Assembly (NCBI GenBank): GCA_964058805.1
Contig: CAXKVV010000603.1
Coordinates: forward strand, 1 to 33,459
DNA from: Schoenoplectus triqueter
Lineage: Eukaryota; Streptophyta; Magnoliopsida; Poales; Cyperaceae
Length of the DNA stretch: 33,459 nt
Reading direction: 5' to 3'
A model generated the notes under the pieces. That model did not search any database. It was not told the DNA's origin and was given only the letters and a program-made list of their open reading frames with translations. Within the stretch, counting starts at the first letter, position 1, and the number at the start of each line of letters is the position of its first letter. Below, piece after piece: positions 10,386-22,400 of the stretch. A program made the position numbers and the translations under genes.

Positions 10386-11373
10386 CTAATTATGTTGGCC
10401 CATTAGCGCCGATAACATAGACTCAAGTCTATCGAGCCAATCTGTCTCTCTCTGGCTCATGTTATTTATGTTGTGCTCTTCTTTCGATAGCACTAACCCT
10501 CTTTTCTCCCCCTCTCCCGATTCTAGGGTTTCCATGCATTGCTTAGCTCCCTCCCACGATCGCTTGAGTCTGAGATGGGATGTAATACCCAGCATTTGTC
10601 TTACGTATGCCCATCCTTTTTGTAATGCTTACATCTATAAACCTCCCTCTTTGGCGAAGGCTTGGGCCTCTGGCTTCAAGTTTGAGTAAGAGGTTCTCAT
10701 GGCATCCCGCCTTGTTGCCTCTTGTCAGATGAGAGCGGTCACACTATCAAAAGTGAGTTGCTTGGTTGAAAGAAGGATTTGAGCTCTAATCGGTTCATAT
10801 GTTGGGTCAAGGGCCGCGATAAAGGTATAAACTCGATCGGTTTTCTCCCTTTCACGAAGAACATTGAGATCAGTGACTGGTGGTCTGTATAATTTTAATT
10901 CTTCGTACTTGACTCTTACATGGCCGATTAGCTCTGGTATGTCTTTTGGAATCTTGTGAGATTTGTGTAATTTCTCTTTTGAGCTGATAAATTTGTGAAT
11001 GATTATTTTTATTGCTGAATTAGGTTTCTATGGCTTGCCATAACTCGTTTGTAGTTTCATAGTAGAAGATTTATGACAATTGAGGCTCTAAAGAGTGTGA
11101 AATTAAGGTCATTACTTGACTATCAATCATATCCCACTAATCTTGAAATTTTGCTCCTTCACTTAGTCTTATTGTACTCGCATTTACATACCCGAGCAGT
11201 CCTTTGTCTTTGAGAGTTATCTTGGCACTTTTTGCCCTTGGAATGTAGTTTTTGTCATTGAAAAGAACATTTATCAGTTTTTGTGAGGTGTTGAAATCAG
11301 CATTTGGCCTTAAAATAGTGGATATTTGAGTTGTTTCGTTTGGAGTCGGGAATGAAAACATTGGTTCTATCAT
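10386..11373 (-). pseudogene. copia gag remnant
   Basis: The N-terminal end (11137-11373) reads ...LFNDKNYIPRAKSAKITLKD.GLLGYVN, matching the copia gag start (L.G.NY..W...). At 10592-10633 a C-x2-C-x4-H-x4-C zinc knuckle is recognisable (CKHYKKDGHT, then DKC). Its second Cys is now Tyr and a TAA stop lies inside it. The part between (10640-11136) is only followed with several frame changes. Nothing here would give a working capsid protein. Confidence 0.8.
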
Positions 11374-11694
11374 TTCTGGTTGTTTCTCAGTATTTATGGT
11401 ATAATTTTACTTTGGTTCTAGATTCTGGTAATTTTCTAGTATATTACTGGTATTTGAATAGATACAGTTTGACTTATCTAATATTTTGCTGATAGTTTTC
11501 TGAATTTGGACAGAGCGGATACTAGACCATTATTTGCCTTTAGTTTTCTGATTCTGTATTGGTGCTGTTACATGGCTCCTGACTTGCTGTGTGGGTTTAG
11601 CTCTGTATTAGTCACTAGTACAGCTCGACCTGACTGTTGCTGATGATGCTGGTACTGTTGCTTTGGAATTTTGCGGAATTCAGGATTTAACATT

Positions 11695-11706
11695 GCTCTG
11701 ATATCA
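11695..11706 (-). other. Primer-binding site of the copia element
   Basis: Read on the minus strand it is TGATATCAGAGC, directly adjoining the 5' LTR. It differs at one base from TGGTATCAGAGC, which pairs with the 3' end of initiator methionine tRNA, the usual primer of plant copia elements. Confidence 0.88.
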
Positions 11707-12025
11707 TGTTAACATTTGTGCTATGTGATCTTTTGTGACAGAGATGATGAATAATTATATTTCATTATATTGAATTGTATTTACAGTGTCTTATTTATAG
11801 ATAATTATCTAAACGGTAATAAATATTATCGTTACAACTTAACCTACCTTACTTTACTGTACATAGTTCCTATGCCATGTTGCCTATACAAGGAAATTAC
11901 AACCCCTTTTTTAATTAATTAATTAGAAAGATTGAATGACATATTTTTAAATTAGTCAATGATAAAAATATCCTCACGGATCTTAGATTAATTAATTACA
12001 ACCTTAATCATTTTATTTCTTAACA
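11707..12025 (-). repeat. 5' LTR of the copia element
   Basis: A 319-base partner of the LTR at 6851-7170, with the same TGTTAA...TTAACA ends. The two copies differ at about 40-45 positions by eye, mostly transitions, plus one or two short indels. Confidence 0.93.
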
Positions 12026-12727
12026 GGGAATACACCTTAGACAGTCATAAAACATGTCCCGAATGAAATAGACAAAATAGTAAACATAATTAAAGTTTGA
12101 TTTCCAGTTAATTAGCTATGCAAAAATCTTAGATCTACACCGGTTTCTAAGTCTCGCATTAGACAGAGTTATCCGTACAATAAACTCAGTCCTTGATATT
12201 ATAAATTCTGAATCAAATGGTACACAACCCATATTGTCACACTATTGATTGATTTGGATTTATCCTTCTCCATGCAGACAAGGTACTATTCATGACATGA
12301 TAGAACCGAAACAAGTTTCAAATTAGTGTAGAAAAATAACTCATATCTAACTTCGAAAGAAAGTTTGGATTTGAAGGCTTAAACAAGTTACAACAAACAA
12401 AATAGCCGGTAGCTAACCCAAACTCGGAAGTCTAACCATTGTACTGTGCTCTGGAGTTGTACTTGGATGAACAGTAAATTAACACAAAACAATGCAGTCG
12501 CACCATGATCATGGAATCTCACAAAGCAGGAAAAAGTTAATGTTCGTTACAGATGTTATTAACATTGAAAATGCTTACATCTTTTACGCACTAGGCATTA
12601 TGCAAGAGTCATGCATGTACTTAATTAATATATATGTAATAGAGTGATGGTGTACTTAATTATATGCTCTGTTGTCGTCTGCTAGGGTTTGGATAGTGTG
12701 CAAATAAATAAAGAGCAAAAAAAAGCT
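12026..12727. other. Intergenic stretch, no gene seen
   Basis: Continues the DNA interrupted by the copia element. I see no reading frame or RNA worth reporting. Confidence 0.45.
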
Positions 12728-13145
12728 AGTATAAGCTAGAATGAGCTTTATTGAGATAGCTCATCAAATAATTGGGTGAACTTGATTCAAAAAATATATT
12801 TTTAAAATTTAATTTATGTTGCTCAATAAATTTTTATATCAAAAATCTTAGGATATATTTTTTAAAATTGTAGAAATTTTATATATTCTTTCAAATTTTT
12901 TTAAGGTGTGCTCTAAAATAATAATAAAATTATGAATGATTGTATATGAAATATGTCATTTAAAAAATTCAAAATTTAAATGAAAATTTTTGTATCCCAA
13001 GAAATTTTTATATAAAGAATTAATTATTGAGCGACAAAAATTAAAATTTGAAGATATTTGAATATATATTTTTTTAATGAAGCTCACCAAAGAGGGGAGA
13101 GGGGGAGGGGGGCTTATATAGTGAGCTTAAGCTAGTATAGCTTTG
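12728..13145. mobile_element. Foldback MITE, family I distant copy
   Basis: Ends AAGCTAGTATAAGCT and AGCTTAAGCTAGTATAGCTT form imperfect inverted termini. The interior shares the order of family I: GATTCAAAAAATATAT, TTTAATTTATG, TTTTTGTATCCCAAG, ATTTTTATATAAAGAATT. It is about 8 kb from the main cluster. A G-rich purine run at 13089-13112 near its right end is not present in the other copies. Confidence 0.65.
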
Positions 13146-14555
13146 CTTATAAATAAATAAATAATGAATAATTTGTTGATGATTTATTCGTAAAGAAAGC
13201 ATCCTATTTTGTCCTGGATTTTCCCTGAAAGTTCCCTTCCTTAATTTCATTGTCCAGCAATAGTGTGAAACTATTTAACAAATAATTAATTTAGTGTATT
13301 CACTTTCAAGTTTAAAAGGAATATTGGTGCGATTTAATTTATATTTAACCACTTAATTAGGAGGAAGGGAAATAAATCTTTCTAATCTTTTATAAACTTT
13401 CGCAAACAAAACCAGTTATTTAAAACTTTAACCAGTTAAGAGTACACAATAGTTTGAACTTCAGATCGATATTCCACAGAAAAATAATTTTTTTCATATA
13501 TATACATTATAATTTTTTGTAAGAAATTTGCCTCCATCGATAGTCCATACACCTAGATTGTACGAATTAATTGGGTATCCAGCCGACAATTAACCTAATG
13601 GACATCAGCCAAGCAATTTATTAGAAAAGTAGAAAAATCAGATGCTGTGTACAAGTGTAGATACTGACTATTATATAATAGCTAGTTTATATATAGACTA
13701 TTGACTAATTGACAATAGGATGACATATGTAGATCCCTCTTCAAACTTTTGAAATCCATGCAAGAGAGAGAAAAGAGTGAGATATGCTGCTAAATTTATT
13801 AGTTCTGTACTTCTGTTATTTCATAAATCCCATAAGCATTGTCTTGATCCATATGTCCAGTATAAGCTTGGAGGCATTGAGGTGCCTTTTCTCAAATATA
13901 GACAACTAGTGTGATTACAAGGCTTAACATGTGCAAATAAAAGGAAACAAACAAAATAGAGGTTGACGAATGACATAATCTGGTTTTTAAAACAGTGATA
14001 ATTTGTATATTTAAACAAGTTGGTGCTATACTACAAATAAAAGAGGAGGCTTTTAGGCAACATATATGGTATGTCGGTATTTGGCTCCAGAGAATTCAGA
14101 GTCACAAGCACATGATGGAGTTTGGATACACATAAATGTGAATACTGTTGTGTGGCATAATATGTGGTGGGTTCATTTGAAACAACTTTCTAGCATAGTA
14201 AGAATTTCATGATTCAAGAATTGTTCAGTCAGGTCAAAAATTCATGATTCAGATATAATTAAAAAATAATTCATTTTATAATTTATACGCTAAAAGATGA
14301 TATATATAAATGCATTAAGAAATGATATATATAGAGATTGTCATTCTATATATATATATATATATAAATGCATTCAAGAATTGTCATTCTATGCTTCATA
14401 TCGGAGTTATATAGCATATCTTATAAACAAATAAAATGATACAAAAAATTGTTAAGCAGCATCAGATTCGATGACAGAGAAAAATGTCACTTGGTGTTGT
14501 TTATGAAATACTGCTAGTGTTTCAAGTGAATCTATAAGATATGATATTTCTGTTT
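13146..14555. other. Intergenic stretch, no gene seen
   Basis: AT-rich DNA without supported genes. A short direct repeat built on ATATAAATGCATT...TTGTCATTCTAT occurs twice at about 14304-14392, around a TA tract. Confidence 0.45.
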
Positions 14556-14848
14556 GAGAAGGGATCGGTTGAAAATGGGTTATTTTGACAATCTTGATGA
14601 TGAAATTTTAAATAAATATAAAAAAATAATATTTATAGATGTGTTTTTCTATCTTCATGCTATTTATAACGGTTTTAATTTAACGGTATTTGATGGACTA
14701 TCAAACGATAATGAAATTGTATGAACATCAATTTAAAAGTAGAAGAATACATTTATAAACTTTTTTTATTTTTAAGATTTTTTTAATATTTATTTAGAGA
14801 TTATTTATCAAAATTGTCAAAATAATTCATTGTCAATTAATCCCACTC
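14556..14848. mobile_element. Mutator-like MITE with 9-bp target duplication
   Basis: TTTCTGTTT at 14547-14555 is repeated exactly at 14849-14857. The enclosed 293 bases have long inverted termini: GAGAAGGGATCGGTTGAAAA on the left against the inverse of ATTGACAATG...TAATCCCACTC on the right, followed by a shared ATTATTTTGACAAT-type stretch. A 9-bp duplication with extended termini is characteristic of Mutator-like elements. It has no coding capacity. Confidence 0.8.
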
Positions 14849-14857
14849 TTTCTGTTT

Positions 14858-15171
14858 TCGTTACGCGATAGATAGTAGATAGCTTGATTCAGTAGGATAG
14901 GTGACATATGTGTCAACTATTCGAAAAAAAAAATAGCTTAGTTCAAGAGATACAGTACAAGTATTGATTATTCTCATATCAGATTTTCGGTTGAGAGGTA
15001 CTTTTGATACGGAAAGTCAAACTAGCCAAAATTTGAAACAAGTTTATTTTATCGAATAAATCGTGTTTTATTCGTAAAAATTATTTTATTCACGTATAAT
15101 ACACATATTAACTGAATAATACATGAATCTTGTTACGCATATTCATGAGAAGATGAAATTTTGTTACTATG
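14858..15171. other. Short intergenic stretch, nothing recognised
   Basis: AT-rich DNA between two MITEs with no reading frame or motif that I can support. Confidence 0.45.
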
Positions 15172-15179
15172 CTTTCTAG

Positions 15180-15563
15180 CAGGGGCAGATGCAAAGGTTC
15201 TTGCGGGGACGGAGAGATCAACTGACTCTTTTGGATTTTAAAAAATAATAGTTTTAGACTAAAATTTTATTAATCTGACCCTTTTGAATTGTTTACTTAT
15301 TTTTCATTGAGAAAAAAAAATTAATATCTTGAATAATATAAGGATTATATAAAAGTTTTATAATATAAAGTATCGTAAAAAAATTCTTCATCGCTATGAT
15401 TATCTATGATATTGACTTTTATTTTTTATTATTTTTAATATATAAAAGATATTATTTTAATAGTTTTATTTAATATCTAATTAGTTAATTAATGAATTTG
15501 AATCCAATAAATTATTGAAACTGATTACTGATGTCCCTGACCAAAATCATGCATCCGCCCCTA
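15180..15563. mobile_element. hAT-like MITE with 8-bp target duplication
   Basis: CTTTCTAG at 15172-15179 is repeated exactly at 15564-15571. The 384-base element has 14-base inverted termini with two mismatches: CAGGGGCAGATGCA on the left and, inverted, TAGGGGCGGATGCA on the right. An 8-bp duplication with YAGGGGCGG-type termini is typical of hAT elements. The inside is AT-rich and non-coding, so it would need a transposase from elsewhere. Confidence 0.88.
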
Positions 15564-15571
15564 CTTTCTAG

Positions 15572-18500
15572 CATACATATAATATGATTTTTACTCATTA
15601 TGTTATTACAATATAAACAGTATGAATAAGTTTTTGGACATGATGACAAATTGACAATATAACAACATGGTCACAGAAGATCCTAATTGACAATGCTTGA
15701 ATTGAATCATAGATTTGTATCTATGGACCCAAATGGGTCCAAGAGGTGAAATCCGGGGGAAAAGTCGGGTGCACCATGATTGCTTGATTGGCACTTGACT
15801 TACAAGAGAATGCCAAATGCTACCACATTCTCCATGCCATTGCTTTCTCGTGCCTTTTCCCTTCAAATCACCTCATGTGAACTACATTTTATTAATTAAA
15901 TGGTACTTTGCACTTTGCACTTTGCACCTAGGGATGCATAGGCGATTAGGTTCGGGCCTTTTCTCCTGCTGTCTTCTTCTCCAGAGCTCTGTTCTTTGGA
16001 TTCAGAGAAAAAAGGATATACGGCCCAGTGGGGGGTTTTGATTTCTTTCCATTGTTGTTGGTGCCTGCTTAGGCCACCACTGTGACACCGTGCAGCAGTG
16101 AAATTGCTTTGCTGGAAGTTACCCCTTGTTGTATTGTAAATTTAGCATTTGAATATTTTACTGTTATTTTTTATGTATGGTTTCTATCAGATTTCTGGGG
16201 AGTATTTAATGGATTACATGATGATGAGTTGATATAAAGGGACTGCTGCACTTAATTTAGTTTTATTTTTTTTTCTAATGAAATGTATGCTTGTCTTCTT
16301 GCATGCTAAACTATATAGAAGCACTTTTGAATGTCACTGACAGATGGATTGCACAATATTAAACAAAAAAATATTAATATTAAGAAATAAGAAGATAATC
16401 AACGTAGGGTTTATCACTTGTCAATATCAACTAACAGCCGTAAGATGTAGAATCATATATTGGCTGAATGATTATCAATTCTGTGAGCTTGTTATTTGTC
16501 AATTAAAAAATTCAAACTTCAAATTTTGATTTCATCTGTCTCTAAATATGAAAAAAACAAAAACTAACAGTCATATGATCAAATATGATTTGAAGCACTA
16601 TTGTGATGACACATTGTTGTCATTGTCCAGCTGGGCATTCCATGTGATCAGCTTTATGATCTGGACCATTCTATTTTGTACTACAAGTCTACAAGGTCAA
16701 TTTCTCTTTTTTTTTAAAATCTGGTTGAAAGTCTTATGTGCTCTAATTGCAGAAGCAGGCCATAAAATACTATTTTTTATGAGGCAAAGTGAAAAAGGGG
16801 AAAGAAAACATAGAGAACAAGCAACAAAAATAATTTAGGCAAATATCATATATATTCTTCCAAAATTTTTAAATTATATATTTCCGATTTAATAGTAATA
16901 TCTTATTTGCCCTTTTACATTATTGAAAATTGTCATATTTACTCAATTATCTTTTCCGCTAAAACTAACTTCATACTTATAAAATTTTCATTTACTCTTG
17001 TTGAAAATACAATCAATTTCTTAAATCAAATTCTCATTAAACTAACCTCTTGTAAAAATTCAAAAGAAAAAAATAACATTCAAATACATTTTCACTCTTT
17101 TCTAAATTACATTAATTTATCACATTTTAGTGATTTTATTATAAAATTTGAAAAAAAACTCACATTTATATATCTAAGGGAACAAGCATCTCACTACATA
17201 CTAATGACTTCATATTTTAAATTAAAAAACTTAATTAGATATCGAGCTATGTCAAGTTGAGCTCAAGCAAGCCAACAAAACGATTTTGAGTTTGATTTTT
17301 TAAAAGAAAATCGAGTCGAACTCTAACTAATTAAATTTGTGTATCTGGAATTAGCCTCAAACTACAAGTTATCATTGCAACGTTGTTGTCCTCGCTTGCA
17401 GATTTCGAATTATCAAATGAATAAAAATGTGACCTTACAGATACAATATCCAACTAATTGGACCTCTTGTATAAAGTCAACGAGAAAAACAAGTCTTTAT
17501 GGAGAATTAATTAATTTAGTTTAAATGGGTCAAATCAGTACTGGTGAATTTAGACTTCAGGCCCATTAAAAGTTGTCCTTTAGGCCTATAATTGGGCCTA
17601 CCGTTTTGTAGAATGTCTAATTGATTTCTTAATCGCCCCAAAAGTAAAACATCTTCGACCCGAAAATATCCCCAAAAATATCCGTTATGAGTTGCTTCAA
17701 CGGTCCATGGTCTACGGATAAACCACGCTCGAAGAAAAACCGTTTTCTGTTCCCTACCCGCAACCGCAATATACTCCAATTCGTGCACTCATTAACAGAG
17801 ACTATTAGCGCCAATAATTAAGGGAAGCAGATGGCTACACCCTTGAGTGCATATTTCTATTGTTCACTCATATTATTAATCATTTGGATATGAGTTCATC
17901 AATGACTCTTCTTTATAATGTTTTGCAAAATTAACTTTTTTTAATTTTCGCACCGCAGTGATAATGAAAAAAGGATGATTACATCAGATTCGTTGTTACG
18001 ATAATTTTAAAAAAAAATTATATGCATATTCTAATCTACTTTTATATTTTTATAGGCCTATAGTACCTTGTAAAATGTGTCAATTATTAATAAGATAAAA
18101 AAAATTAAAGTATATTGATTTGTGAACTTATTAATATATTAAAAATTTCAAAATATTATCTAGATCTCGTGTAAAGAAACAAAAATATTGTGCTATTCCA
18201 ATATATATATATATATTAATCTTATTATATGAGAAAACGAATTTACATTACATCATTATTAAATTATCAAAAACGAAAGTTGCAAATAATTTTGATGGAA
18301 TTGTTTTGAATGTTAGAAAGAGACAATTAATATTAAAATGAGAAAAGAACTATCAAACTATATATATTTTATGATTTTTCTAAAATGCCTAATAAATTGA
18401 TGCATATATTTTATGATGTTGAATTTATTGGTCTCAATAAAAATAACGACTATAACTTTATGGATAACTAAAATTATTTCGTTATCATATAAATAAACTA

Positions 18501-18980
18501 TTTGATATTTCTGAAAATAATGATGATTTAATACACTTTTAATTAATATTTTTTTTTACTTTAGTATTTTTTGAATTAGTTTGAGTGATATACATATGAT
18601 ATATGATTTTTTTTCTATATATAAAGTCACTGAAAAATATTTAGAATTTCTAGATACTGAAAGTAAATAATGACATATACATGTAATAGTTAATATACTT
18701 ATTTTATAACAAATTGTATTACTGCTTTCTGCATCCTTTTCCTTTTAGTGAGGTCCACAAAAATAAATTCGTTTTCTTTTTAGCACTGTGGTGTGGAAAT
18801 AATTTTTTTTTTGTTGTAAAAGCTGATGAGAGAATCATTACATGAAATAAAATCTAACGGTCAATAACATGAGTTAACAATCTAAATATGCATTTATGGA
18901 TGTAGTCGCCCTGTTCCCATAATTTGGACATGTTTTTTTTTGTTGCTTGAACCGTTTGAATGGAACACTTTCAGAAACAG
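15572..18980. other. Intergenic region upstream of NYC1, no supported gene
   Basis: No exon chain or known protein is visible in either strand. About 15650-16130 has a more balanced base composition than its neighbours and carries a three-fold TTTGCAC repeat (about 15906-15926) and a GGACCCA/TGGGTCC hairpin (15725-15740). It could be a transcribed leader, a non-coding RNA or a gene relic, but I cannot identify it. Bases 16850-17340 and 17880-18900 are plain AT-rich sequence. Confidence 0.45.
17560..17598. promoter_or_regulatory. Paired GGCCCA/TGGGCC motifs without an obvious gene
   Basis: GGCCCATT at 17560-17567 and TGGGCC at 17593-17598 are inverted copies of the plant site II element (TGGGCC/T), which binds TCP factors in promoters of growth-related and organelle-protein genes. 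The DNA to the right, up to about 17830, is less AT-rich, as a proximal promoter and leader would be. No matching coding exon follows. The call rests on motifs alone. Confidence 0.3.
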
Positions 18981-19117
18981 CTCCTATAAATTTCTCATGC
19001 CCTCATGTCCTCTGCCGCGCAGAAAATTGCTGCATAGCTTAATCACCATTAGATAATAAAGAGATTTTTTGAGATTGTAAATGCACGGATCTTACTGCAA
19101 ATCTAAGAGACATCCAT

Positions 19118-19140
19118 CTGCGCTGCTGGGTGCAGCGCAG
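19118..19140. repeat. GC-rich hairpin upstream of NYC1
   Basis: CTGCGCTGC and GCAGCGCAG are perfect 9-base complementary arms around a TGGGT loop, about 300 bases before the NYC1 start codon. The role is unknown; it stands out in the AT-rich surroundings. Confidence 0.6.
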
Positions 19141-19210
19141 CAGGTGATATAAATTTCTCATGAACCGAGTCCGGTCAGTACTGTACCAAATATCGACTTT
19201 AGATTAGGTG

Positions 19211-19268
19211 ACGTGGACTGGTACGACGTGGCGCGTTGAGAGCACAGATGAGATTCCTTGAACGTGTG
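19211..19268 (+). promoter_or_regulatory. ABRE/G-box-like cluster in the NYC1 promoter
   Basis: Three ACGTG cores lie within 58 bases: ACGTGGA (19211), ACGTGGC (19226, a full ABRE core) and ACGTGTG (19262), 171-228 bases upstream of the start codon. ACGTG boxes bind bZIP factors of the ABI5/ABF type and bHLH factors such as PIFs. NYC1 of Arabidopsis is known to be induced by abscisic acid and in the dark through such factors. The sites fit that regulation, but use in this plant is inferred. Confidence 0.6.
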
Positions 19269-19438
19269 GTCTTCTCGTTCCCTTTTGCGTATCTTTTACG
19301 AAGCGAGAAGAAGAGAAAAAAATTACCTCAAGTGGGACCCGCTCAGAGAGAGAGAGCAGGAAGAGAAAGAGAAGGGATCTGAGGGATTTGAAGAAGAAGC
19401 AATATAAGAGGAAATACAAAGTAAAACTTAAAGGCGCC

Positions 19439-22400
19439 ATGGCTGCGGTGGCAGTCCACTTAACGGTTCAAAGCTTATATCTCCGGCGATCTCCTCGTCG
19501 GAGTCCGGCGATCGCCGCGAGGGGACTGGCGCTGCGAGTGGAGTCTAAACTTGAGGTAGATAAGGTGGAAAACAGAGAGATCGATACGAAAAGGAGGAAA
19601 GGACCGCTATATGCGCTGAAATCGTTGATTTTAGGTTTTAACGGATCGACAAATGTAGAGTATCAAGGGGCCTACAAGCGTGCGGTGGAGAAAGCTGAGG
19701 AGATATTTTTCTCTGTTCGTTTCTCTATCTTTTTCCAGGATTTTAAGCATTCTAATTTGGAGTACGGTGCTTTTTGATTTTTTTTTACCTCAGTAAACCA
19801 CCTCAGTACTGATAGTCGTGACAGAGTTAGATAATGGTAAATTAGCTACTGAGAGATGTATACTGAATACAGTAAAATTGAGGGAGATTTAGTTATTAAG
19901 TAGCTGAATTTATGCAGTTTCAATTGGGAAATTACTGAAAATGAGACCTTTATACTGAACTGAGAATGTCATATGCAACATTGTATTGAGCTCTGTCATG
20001 ATTGGCACTTTACCAATACGGATCACCTTTCTTTATGACTTTCCAGGAAAAACACTCAGTTTCTTCCTGGACTGAAGTAACTTCCAGTGACGAATTTAAG
20101 GATTTTAACAAAAATATATTTAAAGGTTTATCAGCTCTTTGTATCACTTTAGTTTGACATCGCATTTTGTGTATTTTTATTCTTTTATTGAGGTTGCCAC
20201 ACAAGTTGGCAGATATGTTTTCACCATGATCAGTACTGGTGTTATTCTCTCCATAGGCTTTCAATTGTCAGGTACAACAGTGGTAAAGTACCCTTCTACT
20301 CATTTCTCTTAACATTTTTTTTTTCTTTTTCTGAATGATGTTTTACTGAGGGGATATAACTTTTGAAGGTGGAGATTCTCAGATGCATACAATTATTTGG
20401 TACAGTTGGCTTGGCGGCATCATTATTGGTACTATGATCGGGTCCAATATGGTTTTAGAAGAACATGCTAAATCTGGACCCCGCAATGTTATCATAACTG
20501 GAAGGTATATGCAGTTTGCTATCGACTAAAACTTTGAAAGAAATGAAGTAAATAGGATATAATAATATAATATTCTTCTTTTTCATTTCTTGTGCAAATA
20601 TGGCATGTGATATTTTACAAATTTTGGAGTTACTCATAAGATTTCTAAGTTTTGCAAATGCATCAGACATTGTTGTAATATTGAGGTTTTGCTTGGGTTT
20701 GCCTTAGTTTTGCATTCTTGAGTGCTATTTGCAACTAACAGAAGCACAATAATGTTGACTACAATATGAGAAACACTGGTTGTTATTATTTTGTTGTCAA
20801 TGACTTTATCATTGTAAATTTTTATAATATACAGTACAAGAGGTTTAGGGAAGGCACTTGCACGGGAGTTTCTTCTCTCTGGCGACCATGTTGTTGTTGC
20901 ATCTAGAAGGTGGTACTAGTTTCTTGATTCTTGGATATTTTATGGACTATTTTCATGTATATTTCAGTTTTTTTCCTTTATGTTTAATAAATTTATCCTT
21001 TTTGTGAAGACAGCCCTGAATCTGTACAGGAAACTGTGGAAGAATTGAAAGATAACATAAGTGCTGGTTTGTTAGTCGCAAAGAACAAGGATAAAGTGAA
21101 ATTATCGCAAGCAAAAGTAGTCGGTATTTCATGTGATGTTTGCAAACCTGAGGATGTAAGAAAATTGTCAGATTTCGCCTTAGAGGAATTCGGTTCAGTA
21201 GATATTTGGGTGAGTAATGTTTGGACCTCTTGAGTATTCAATTTATTAATGAGACCATGTTCTTATTAAATTTAATGAACAGATAAACAATGCTGGGACA
21301 AATAAGGGCTTTCGACCTCTAGTGCAATTCACAGATGAAGATATTAATCAGGTTAATCCCCCGAACTCATATATTTAAATTTTGATTAATTATGTGCATC
21401 ATAGTGTACCTGCAGCAGCTTATTTTGTGATCTAGACATACTTGTTCCTATAATTACTAGATTGTATCAACAAATTTGGTTGGGTCATTAATTTGCACAA
21501 GAGAAGCAATGCGGGTCATGAATGAGAAAGGTGGTCATGTCTTTAACATGGATGGGGCGGGGTCTGGTGGATCTAGCACACCCCTGACTGCTGTGTGAGA
21601 ATTTCATTTCAATTTGTAATTATCCTTGAAAGATATCATAAATTCCAATTTTGTTAGGTTAAATTTAGTAAGTCCCTGCTGGAAATAGTCTTAACATTTT
21701 ATCTTGTGGGTTCCTAGTTATGGATCGACAAAGTGTGGTCTTAGGCAACTCCAAGCATCGCTTTTAGCAGAGAGCAAAAGATCAAAAGTTGGCATCCATA
21801 CAGCTTCTCCTGGAATGGTTCTAACTGATTTACTCTTAAGGTGAGTGTCAGCATTTCAACATTTGTCTTCCAAACTATGCCTCAAACAAGCAATTCCTGA
21901 CGTGCCTGTGCATTGTCACAGTGGCTCTACATTAAGGAACAAGCAGATGTTCAATATAATATGTGAGCTGCCAGAAACAGTGGCAAGGACATTGGTGCCT
22001 AGAATGAGAGTGGTGAAAGGAAGTGGCAAGGCTATTAATTACTTGACTCCACCTAGGATTTTGCTTGCTCTGGTCACAGCATGGCTCCGACGTAGCCGAT
22101 GGTTTGATGAGGAGGTTCACATTATCCCTTTCTCTTATCTGTTGATTTGTGTTCACTTGATATATTATTACGGTGTAGTATTCATTGTAATGGTTCTCCC
22201 AAGTTTTTGTTAAAAGAAAGACTCAACATTGACTTGACCTCATCATATGCCTGACTTTGGCTCGACAAGATCAGCTGTGTCAATGTATGGATCACAGACT
22301 TATTCGTGGCTGCTTTCAACTTGTAATTTACAAAAGAGTTTTTTGTGCATAGAATTGGGATACTTTTTAACAAGTTCTACTGTATACAGGGTAAGGCACT

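Larger units (their letters stand above)
6851..12025 (-). mobile_element. Ty1/copia LTR retrotransposon, complete ends, inactive
   Basis: A 5.2-kb element on the minus strand with two LTRs (6851-7170 and 11707-12025) that start TGTTAA and end TTAACA. A likely 5-base target duplication flanks it: GGGAG at 6846-6850 and GGGAA at 12026-12030, one mismatch. Read on the minus strand the order is gag, protease, integrase, reverse transcriptase, RNase H, which defines Ty1/copia rather than Ty3. A primer-binding site and polypurine tract are present. The coding part is broken by stops and frameshifts, and the LTRs differ at roughly one base in seven by eye, so the insertion is old. No gene of the host lies inside it. 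Confidence 0.95.

Noticed and set aside
16344..17260. Several plus-strand frames of 61-117 codons
   Set aside because: They are AT-rich, Lys/Asn/Ile/Phe-rich translations with no domain and no exon context.
17516..17814. Minus-strand frames of 61-90 codons
   Set aside because: No similarity to known proteins, two overlapping frames of equal quality, and no splice context. The stretch is better described as promoter-like.
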